From Clostridia bacterium (GTDB taxonomy: Bacteria > Bacillota > Clostridia > Oscillospirales > QAKW01): a DNA stretch of 5,482 nucleotides. The DNA lies in NCBI GenBank assembly GCA_017442025.1, contig JAFSBD010000228.1, positions 1 to 5,482 of the forward strand. The letters are read 5' to 3'. Made by a program: the position numbers and the translations under genes. Shown here piece after piece: positions 1-4,554 of the stretch. Below the pieces are notes generated by a model, which was not told where the DNA came from, ran no database searches, and was given only the letters and a program-made list of their open reading frames with translations. Numbering within the stretch: position 1 is the first letter of the stretch; each line of letters opens with the position of its first letter.

Positions 1-80
1 AAATACAACAATTAATATAAAATATTTTATTTATTATGGACAAAACTAAGTCAAATTCACAAATGCAAGACTTTTTTGAA

Positions 81-116
81 AAAAGAAAATGCCCTTCGCA
101 GATTTGCGAAGGGCAT
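81..116 (-). terminator. Rho-independent terminator of the glycoside hydrolase gene
   Basis: A perfect 12-bp inverted repeat (ATGCCCTTCGCA at 89-100 and its complement at 105-116) surrounds a 4-base loop. Read on the minus strand the hairpin begins 4 bases after the hydrolase stop codon and is followed directly by TTTCTTTTTTC (88 down to 78), the expected T-rich tail. On the plus strand the hairpin is followed by CCATTTATTTCG, a poor tail, so it acts mainly on minus-strand transcription. The tail lies inside a small palindrome, CTTTTTT-G-AAAAAAG (71-85). Confidence 0.93.
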
Positions 117-120
117 CCAT

Positions 121-2151
121 TTATTTCGTCATCATGGTGTAGACAAAGGGAAGGGATTTGGAATTGCGGTCGATCCGCACCGTTACCATCTCGGTAGAGG
201 GTGTGAAGGTTCTTTGAACCTCCAGGATGCCTTCGCCCGAAACGCAGTGGCGGGTGGTTTCCCCATCGATGGTAATATCAATGCTGAAGATGCCATCTTC
301 GCCCTTACCACAGATGGTGAGGGTGTTTTCAACGTTGGGCTGAACCTTCATATCGCAGGAAAACCAGCCGTGGCTCTTGATCATCGACCAGGAGGAGCCA
401 CGCTCGGAACCAACGGTGCGGCAGCTTCCGTCGTCGAGGGTGAGGGCGGCAGAAAAATTGGCCTCGGTCTTGATGTTATGCTCTTCGCTGAAGCCACCTG
501 CCACAATAAAGTCGATGGGGTTTTGTTTGGCCAGCGCCCGCCGGGTTTCAACCTCCATCTCGATGGCCCGCCCCAGCATACTTCTAAGATGATAGATCTG
601 GCTGGTGCGCTCGGAGTAGTCGACGGTGATACTGTGGGTCAAAAACGGGCTGTTGGGGTCAAGGGAAAGTCCCTCGCCGTGCCAATCCTTGCCAAGCTCT
701 TTATAGCCAAAAGCATCCAGAGCGGTCATTTCATCAATGGCGGCAAAGATTTCGGGAAGTGCGCTTTCATCGTTTTCTTCAAAATATCTTGCCATACCGC
801 TATAGACCTTGCTAAGTTCACGGAAAACCTTGGCCATATAGAGGAAATTGAAAAAGCGCATATAAATGCTGTAATATTTTTCAGGATCCAGTTTGCCTTC
901 CAACGTTTGGATCAGAGCAAACTTTTTTTCGATCTTGGCAATGGCTTCCGTTTGCTCTTTAAGAACAACGTCGATGCGGAAGAACTTATACCCCTCATCC
1001 TTCATTCGCTCGTTGAGAACAAAATCCTTGCGGAAGATGCGGTAGCCGATCTTGGTGTAAAAGAACGGGGGGAAGAGGCTGAGCCAATGGAGCCCGCGAC
1101 GCTCGGCATGGAAGGCCTCCACCTGAAGATCCTCGGTATCGCTCATCGCCTCTTTAACGATGGGCGCGTATTCCCCGTATTCCCGGGCAAAGAAGGCGTC
1201 GATCGCCTCATCGATATCTCTGCCTTCCACCGCGGCGTTCATGATTTCAAGGTTGACCTCGTTGGGGGTGCCAAAGGGAATGAAACCGCCGCGGTCGATT
1301 CGGGCCACAAAGCCACGGGCATTGAACTTATTGCAGTGTTCCACCCGCTCGGAGATGTGCTTTTTAAGCATCAGGGGGATAAAGCCCTTGCCGAAATATT
1401 CGCCGAAGATATCGGCTTCAACGATGAGCGGGTTTTTGATCCGCGCCAAAAAGGGGTTGGGTCGGCGAATCAGCGACCAATCGTATTTGGTCCATTTATC
1501 GCAGACCAAAAGATCGTCGGAGATCTGCTCGTAGGCATCCATCAGATCATCGTAGTCCTGCGGGATGCTGGCAAAGGGCCGAACGATCAGCTCCTTGCCC
1601 AACCGATTGCAGGTATCGTAAATAATCTCGGTCACGTATTTGACCGGCTCCACCTTGCCCAGCTTTTGATTTTTGAGCTTGAGCAGGGGAATTCTGGTTT
1701 CGTGCAACGTTAAAACAATGCCGCTCATTTTTGGATAAGTATGGAAGAAATCCTCGATCTTATTCTCAAGGAAATCCTTGATGCGGGGGTGGGTCACCTC
1801 TACGTCGCCATCAGCGTTTTGGATCTCGGGGTAAACCTCGGTGAAGTTCGGCGGAACCTCCAACTCGTGGTGCCAATAGTAGCTTTTAATGCCACGGGCA
1901 GAGACCATATCCAGTGCCTCATTGACCACCTTTTCGCAGTATTTGATATATTCTACATCTTTCCCCTCGTTGAATTGGGCATACTTGCGGTAGAGCGTCA
2001 TACCGTCGCAATTCCCGCGCACGGGGTCGTGGGTCGGCCCGATCAGTTCGAAGTGCTTAACATCGTGGGCAATGGCGTATTCCGCGCACTTTTTAAGATA
2101 GTCCCCCTCCACGATAACGGGGTTTAAAAAAGAAATTCCTTTAAAGGGCAT
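121..2151 (-). CDS. GH67-like TIM-barrel glycoside hydrolase with C-terminal beta-sandwich, family uncertain
   Basis: Predicted 676-residue protein with no signal peptide or membrane segment, so probably cytoplasmic and acting on imported oligosaccharides. Residues about 1-340 look like a TIM barrel: an N-terminal strand (GISFLNP), YYWHHELEVP (91-100), GIVLTLHET (144-152), LIVRPFAS (188-195), and NPLIVEADIFGEYFGKGFIP (240-259) followed by GFVARIDRGGF (280-290) and a helical stretch (NEVNLEIMNAAVEGRD). The last part recalls the barrel end of alpha-glucuronidases (GH67) and related families. Glu151, Glu245 and Glu251 are candidate catalytic acids (inference). Residues about 345-540 are helical; about 545-676 look like a beta-sandwich, with GWFSCDMKVQP and FSIDITIDGE resembling the accessory domain at the end of some GH127-type proteins. 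Start: two further ATGs lie 18 and 21 bases upstream, but the ATG at 2151 has AAAGGA (2165-2160) at 8-base spacing, whereas the upstream ones have no ribosome binding site and sit only about 5 bases from the predicted transcription start. It is transcribed alone and ends at a strong terminator. Hydrolase-like fold: fairly confident; substrate unknown. Confidence 0.72.
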   Translation of the reverse strand: MPFKGISFLNPVIVEGDYLKKCAEYAIAHDVKHFELIGPTHDPVRGNCDGMTLYRKYAQFNEGKDVEYIKYCEKVVNEALDMVSARGIKSYYWHHELEVPPNFTEVYPEIQNADGDVEVTHPRIKDFLENKIEDFFHTYPKMSGIVLTLHETRIPLLKLKNQKLGKVEPVKYVTEIIYDTCNRLGKELIVRPFASIPQDYDDLMDAYEQISDDLLVCDKWTKYDWSLIRRPNPFLARIKNPLIVEADIFGEYFGKGFIPLMLKKHISERVEHCNKFNARGFVARIDRGGFIPFGTPNEVNLEIMNAAVEGRDIDEAIDAFFAREYGEYAPIVKEAMSDTEDLQVEAFHAERRGLHWLSLFPPFFYTKIGYRIFRKDFVLNERMKDEGYKFFRIDVVLKEQTEAIAKIEKKFALIQTLEGKLDPEKYYSIYMRFFNFLYMAKVFRELSKVYSGMARYFEENDESALPEIFAAIDEMTALDAFGYKELGKDWHGEGLSLDPNSPFLTHSITVDYSERTSQIYHLRSMLGRAIEMEVETRRALAKQNPIDFIVAGGFSEEHNIKTEANFSAALTLDDGSCRTVGSERGSSWSMIKSHGWFSCDMKVQPNVENTLTICGKGEDGIFSIDITIDGETTRHCVSGEGILEVQRTFTPSTEMVTVRIDRNSKSLPFVYTMMTK

Positions 2152-2159
2152 ATCCTCCG

Positions 2160-2165
2160 TCCTTT
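2160..2165 (-). promoter_or_regulatory. Ribosome binding site that decides the hydrolase start
   Basis: Minus-strand AAAGGA lies 8 bases before the ATG at 2151. A second purine run, GGAGG (2158-2154), is only 2 bases from that ATG and is too close to serve it alone. The ATG pair at 2172 and 2169 has only AT-rich sequence ahead of it, which argues for the shorter protein. Confidence 0.65.
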
Positions 2166-2183
2166 CCATCATTTAATGATTAC

Positions 2184-2212
2184 ATTATACACTAGTTTAC
2201 CTATTAATTCAA
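2184..2212 (-). promoter_or_regulatory. Sigma-A-type promoter of the hydrolase gene
   Basis: On the minus strand TTGAAT (2212-2207) serves as the -35 box (4 of 6 matches to TTGACA) and a perfect TATAAT (2189-2184) as the -10 box, separated by the ideal 17 bases. Transcription would begin near 2177, giving a leader of about 26 bases before the ATG at 2151. A promoter this good suggests control by repression, or fairly constitutive expression, more than activator dependence (inference). Confidence 0.75.
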
Positions 2213-2214
2213 GA

Positions 2215-2237
2215 CGATACGAAACAAAAAAGTATCG
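2215..2237. promoter_or_regulatory. Inverted repeat upstream of the hydrolase promoter, possible regulator site
   Basis: CGATAC (2215-2220) and GTATCG (2232-2237) form a perfect 6-bp inverted repeat around an A-rich 11-base spacer. It lies immediately upstream of the -35 box (2207-2212), where activators and some repressors bind. It is not followed by a T-tract in a coding context, so a terminator is less likely. The arms are short; this is a candidate only. Confidence 0.35.
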
Positions 2238-2239
2238 AA

Positions 2240-2599
2240 TTGCGAAGAGCCGACGTTTTGAATTTAGTTATCACCAAATTTGATGTTGATGCCTTCGCCG
2301 TCGGAGCGGCAGGTCAAGATGGTGAAGATGGAAAAGACGGTAGAGGTATTGCCGATGTGGAGATCAAAGACGGTCACCTCTGGAGCACCTATTCCGATGA
2401 TCTTGAAAAACCTGTTGATTTAGGTGTAGTTTCGGAGGAAACTGATGAAAGCATCTTGGAATATGAGCTTCTTGATAACAACACCTACGGAGTAAAAGCA
2501 GGAGAATTGGCAAAAAAAGTTACAACCATTGATATTCCGGCTAGAGTTGATAGCAAAGAACCACAGTTAAGAAGTTGTATAAGGCTGATTGTCAAATAA
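2240..2599 (+). pseudogene. Fragment of a collagen-like/BspA-like surface protein
   Basis: The open frame could encode 119 residues from a TTG codon, but no ribosome binding site or ATG precedes it, and the frame stays open upstream to a TGA at 2177. Residues about 25-35 are a short Gly-X-Y run (GQDGEDGKDGRG), followed by IADVEIKDGHLWSTYSD and, at about residues 75-97, LLDNNTYGVKAGELAKKVTT then IDIPA. In large Firmicutes and Bacteroidetes surface proteins, G-X-Y/GKDGRG segments of this kind commonly precede a linker and leucine-rich BspA-type repeats that begin with an IPA or IPS strand. Here the resemblance ends after ARVDSKEP and the frame terminates within 12 unrelated-looking codons. There is no signal peptide, no repeat array and no wall anchor. 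I read it as an internal piece of a much larger gene, now non-functional; a functional small protein is possible but unsupported. Confidence 0.55.
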
Positions 2600-2636
2600 T
2601 TGTTTTGAGAAATGCAAATAATTTATGAAAATATAG

Positions 2637-2903
2637 TCGATTTTTGTAAATGTATTTGTCACACTATTTGGCATAGGCATATCTTCCTTGCACAACGCAG
2701 TAGAACTGATTATGAAACAAATGTTGTTAAACAATAATGAACATAGCGTTGCAAACATAAAAAACATTAGAACTAAGGCAGATGCGAAACATCTATACAA
2801 TTATTTTAATGCAAATGATCTAAATGGTTTTTTCAACAAGTTATCAGCCAATGAATTATCTAAATTTACGACAATTCAATTTAACGAATTAATTGAGTTA
2901 CGT
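2637..2903 (+). pseudogene. Truncated remnant of a possible HEPN-domain protein
   Basis: An open frame of about 89 codons after a TAG at 2634 has no good start: the candidates (TTG 2688, ATG 2712) lack ribosome binding sites. The peptide is helical and Asn/Leu-rich. NIRTKADAKHLYNYF is followed by NDLNGFFNKLSANELSKF, then a helix ending FNELIELR. That order resembles HEPN-type proteins (RiboL-PSP or MAE_28990-like groups), in which a helix ending in LxxLR leads into the R-x(4-6)-H catalytic motif. Here the resemblance stops exactly after that Arg (codon 2901-2903). The frame remains open to 2981 only as the antisense of the AraC gene. The catalytic His and the C-terminus are therefore missing, and so probably is the N-terminus. 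Composition is about 28% GC (hand count over 2581-2880), very unlike the neighbours. The HEPN assignment is tentative; the truncation is well supported. Confidence 0.42.
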
Positions 2904-3740
2904 GGTATGTCTTTCGCGAAAATCGGCAGGGGTTATACCGATCGCCGCCTTGAAAACGCGGTAAAAATAACTCAGGCTTGAAAAGCCCGCCTCAAAGCAA
3001 AGGTCGGTGATCGGCACGTCGGTATTTATAAGCATATTGCATATCCAGTTGATCCGCAGGCTGTTTATAAACTCGCTCAAAGTGACCTTCAGGTGCTTTT
3101 TAACAGAGCGGGAAAGGTGCTCCCTGGAATAGCCACTGAGCTCCAGCATTTTGGGAATCCCTTCGGAAAAATGGGAAGGATGGTTCATCTTTTCGGTAAG
3201 CATCTCCAACCAGGAGGGAGTGTTATCCTTCCTTTCAACTGCACCGATAAAGAAATTCACAAAAATATCCATAAGAAGGAGCTTCATCCGCGCTTCCCGC
3301 TTTTTGGGCTCTTCCCAATTCAAGGTATTAAGCGCTTCAAAGCGGGAAAGCAGCTTTTCCTTTTCCAGTTTTTCAACAAAGATCAACGGCGGCATTTTAG
3401 AGGTGATCAATTTTTCCTTCGCTTCGGGATTGCCGATATATGAAAAAAGATTTTCAAAGGTTTCTTTGGTGAAGGTCAGGTTGATAAAGGAAAACTTCTT
3501 ATCCTGCTCCCTGATGTAGGTATGGGTATCCGAGGGGCGGATGAAAATAAGGCTGTGATCCGTAAGGGGTTTACGCTCCCCGTTTACGTAGTGGATGCCT
3601 TCGCCAGAGATCATCAAAAATATCTCGTAATAGTCATGATAGTGCAACTGGAAATTTTCCGTGCCGCTGTAATTGTGCCTGCAGGTATAGCCCGATTCCC
3701 CGTTCACGTATACCGAGGCCGGATAAAAATAGGTCTTCAT
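2898..3740 (-). CDS. AraC-family transcriptional regulator with N-terminal cupin sensor domain
   Basis: Predicted 280-residue DNA-binding protein of usual AraC/XylS length. The N-terminal half is an AraC-type cupin: HYHDYYEI (33-40) holds the typical His/Glu pattern, followed by GEGIHYVNGE and a conserved FIRPSDTHTY (67-76) strand; this part probably senses a sugar or sugar derivative. The C-terminal half (about 175-280) carries two helix-turn-helix motifs: LSGYSREHLSRSVKKHL (201-217), and ITDLCFEAGFSSLSYFYRVF (244-263) leading to the family ending GITPADFRERH. Start: a GTG at 3764 would add 8 residues, but the ATG at 3740 has AAAAGGAG at 7-base spacing and is preferred. The gene diverges from the isomerase/fructokinase operon, the usual arrangement for a local regulator of that operon. 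Its last residues (HTT) and stop codon fall at the edge of a foreign low-GC stretch, and no terminator hairpin follows, so the original 3' end was probably replaced. Family assignment is very secure; effector and targets are inferred. Confidence 0.95.
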   Translation of the reverse strand: MKTYFYPASVYVNGESGYTCRHNYSGTENFQLHYHDYYEIFLMISGEGIHYVNGERKPLTDHSLIFIRPSDTHTYIREQDKKFSFINLTFTKETFENLFSYIGNPEAKEKLITSKMPPLIFVEKLEKEKLLSRFEALNTLNWEEPKKREARMKLLLMDIFVNFFIGAVERKDNTPSWLEMLTEKMNHPSHFSEGIPKMLELSGYSREHLSRSVKKHLKVTLSEFINSLRINWICNMLINTDVPITDLCFEAGFSSLSYFYRVFKAAIGITPADFRERHTT

Positions 3741-3747
3741 CCCTTTG

Positions 3748-3755
3748 CTCCTTTT
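3748..3755 (-). promoter_or_regulatory. Ribosome binding site of the AraC-family gene
   Basis: Minus-strand AAAAGGAG lies 7 bases before the ATG at 3740 and sets that codon as the start instead of the GTG at 3764. Its first bases overlap the innermost of the three tandem 8-bp repeats in the leader, so a protein bound there could also hinder translation or elongation. Confidence 0.8.
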
Positions 3756-3776
3756 CAATATCACAATAGTTCAATA
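3753..3776 (-). repeat. Three tandem 8-bp repeats in the regulator's leader, candidate operator
   Basis: Plus-strand TTTCAATA, TCACAATA and GTTCAATA follow one another without gaps (3753-3760, 3761-3768, 3769-3776), all ending CAATA; on the minus strand they read TATTGAAC-TATTGTGA-TATTGAAA. They cover the predicted transcription start and leader of the AraC gene up to its ribosome binding site. An inverted copy (ATTGAAA) occurs at 3822-3828 beside the isomerase promoter. Tandem direct half-sites are typical of AraC-family binding, so autoregulation is plausible, but the 8-bp period is shorter than the roughly one helical turn usually seen. Confidence 0.4.
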
Positions 3777-3824
3777 ATTTTATCATATCAAAAGAAGAAA
3801 AACAAGAGCGCAGATGATAAAATT
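3776..3824. promoter_or_regulatory. Symmetric divergent promoter region with 11-bp inverted repeat
   Basis: AATTTTATCAT (3776-3786) and its exact complement ATGATAAAATT (3814-3824) face each other across 27 bases, centred at 3800 between the AraC gene and the isomerase operon. Each arm contains TAAAAT reading outward: 3782-3777 on the minus strand and 3818-3823 on the plus strand, 5 of 6 matches to a -10 box. Transcription would start near 3770 and 3830, giving leaders of about 30 and 27 bases. The minus promoter has a weak -35 (TTGTTT, 3805-3800) at 17 bases. The plus promoter has no recognisable -35, as expected for an activator-dependent promoter. Promoter position is inferred; the repeat is directly visible. 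Confidence 0.55.
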
Positions 3825-3856
3825 GAAACAGAAAAGATTTATAGGAAGGTGCAATT

Positions 3857-4543
3857 ATGAAACGATCCGAAATCAATAAAGCGCTGAAAGAACTGGAAGC
3901 GATGTGCAAAAAGCACCACTGCTATCTACCACCCTTCTGCCATTTCACTCCCGCCGAGTGGCAGGAAAAGGGGCACGAATACGATGAGGTGCGCGACTGT
4001 TGCCTCGGCTGGGATATCACCGACTACGGCAAGGGGAATTTCGATAAGATCGGTTTCTCCCTCATCACCATCCGAAACGGCAATCGGACAATGGAAGACC
4101 GCTACCCCAAGGTCTATGCAGAAAAACTTCTGTACCTGAAGGAGGGGCAATACTCCCCCAACCATTTCCATTGGTATAAGACCGAGGATATCATCAACCG
4201 GGGCGGCGGCAACGTGCTGATCCGCGTTTATAACTCCAACCCCGATGAATCCATCAATTATGAAACCGATGTCACCGTCCATACCGACGGGCGCACCTAC
4301 ACCGTTCCCGCCGGTACCCAGATCCGCCTCACACCCGGCGAAAGCATCTTCATTCAGCAATATCTCTACCACGATTTTGAGGTGGAGCCCGGAACCGGCG
4401 CTGTTCTTCTGGGCGAGGTCAGCCAGTGCAACGACGATGCCAACGATAACCGCTTCAATCCTCCCATGGGTCGGTTCCCTGCCATTGAAGAGGATGAGGC
4501 ACCCTACCGTCTGCTGTGCACAGAGTACCCTGCGGCAAAATAA
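3857..4543 (+). CDS. D-lyxose/D-mannose ketol-isomerase
   Basis: Predicted 228-residue cytoplasmic enzyme of the D-lyxose isomerase family (long form, about 227 residues, as in E. coli O157; Bacillus YdaE is a shorter relative). The family interconverts D-lyxose and D-xylulose, and often D-mannose and D-fructose, using a divalent metal such as Mn. The fold is a single cupin. The metal ligands are visible: His103 and His105 in SPNHFHWYKTEDIINRGGG, Glu110 in the same motif, and His172 in QQYLYHDFEVEPG. These positions are practically those described for the E. coli enzyme. N-terminal helix and GWDITDYGKGNFDKIGF (51-67) also fit the family. The ATG is preceded by AGGAAGG at 7-base spacing. It is the first gene of a two-gene (or longer) operon, 11 bases ahead of a fructokinase and divergent from an AraC regulator. 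That pairing favours D-mannose to D-fructose to fructose 6-phosphate as the working route, although a D-lyxose role is not excluded. Confidence 0.92.
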   Translation: MKRSEINKALKELEAMCKKHHCYLPPFCHFTPAEWQEKGHEYDEVRDCCLGWDITDYGKGNFDKIGFSLITIRNGNRTMEDRYPKVYAEKLLYLKEGQYSPNHFHWYKTEDIINRGGGNVLIRVYNSNPDESINYETDVTVHTDGRTYTVPAGTQIRLTPGESIFIQQYLYHDFEVEPGTGAVLLGEVSQCNDDANDNRFNPPMGRFPAIEEDEAPYRLLCTEYPAAK

Positions 4544-4550
4544 AGGAGGA
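4542..4550 (+). promoter_or_regulatory. Ribosome binding site of the fructokinase, overlapping the isomerase stop
   Basis: AAAGGAGGA begins inside the isomerase TAA (4541-4543) and sits 4 bases before the ATG at 4555; measured from the GGAGG core (4545-4549) the spacing is 5. It is close to the ideal anti-Shine-Dalgarno match and supports cotranscription and translational coupling of the two genes. Confidence 0.85.
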
Positions 4551-4554
4551 ACTT

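Noticed and set aside
17..30. Perfect 14-bp palindrome ATAAAATATTTTAT near the window start
   Set aside because: Pure A/T palindromes arise easily in such AT-rich sequence; no gene start or promoter pair nearby gives it a role that can be supported.
76..1713. A 545-codon open frame on the plus strand antisense to the hydrolase gene
   Set aside because: It is a codon-bias shadow of the minus-strand gene: it has no ribosome binding site, starts inside the terminator region, and its peptide has no recognisable domain, while the opposite strand has a promoter, ribosome binding site, terminator and a coherent protein.
1741..2127. Plus-strand open frame of 128 codons within the hydrolase gene
   Set aside because: It is antisense to the N-terminal coding region of the hydrolase, with no ribosome binding site and no family resemblance.
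2567..2800. Minus-strand open frame with a hydrophobic, Cys/Phe-rich start that looks like a small membrane protein
   Set aside because: It overlaps both remnants antisense, has no ribosome binding site, and its hydrophobicity is explained by the AT-rich composition.
2904..2981. Continuation of the HEPN-like remnant frame into the AraC gene
   Set aside because: From 2904 on the frame is simply the reverse strand of the regulator's conserved C-terminal helix-turn-helix, so it is not part of the remnant's original protein.
3741..3764. Upstream GTG start giving a 288-residue AraC-family protein
   Set aside because: No ribosome binding site precedes the GTG and it lies only a few bases after the predicted transcription start, while the ATG at 3740 has AAAAGGAG at good spacing.
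3926..4372. Minus-strand open frame of 148 codons inside the isomerase gene
   Set aside because: Antisense shadow of a confidently identified enzyme with intact metal-binding residues; no start signals.
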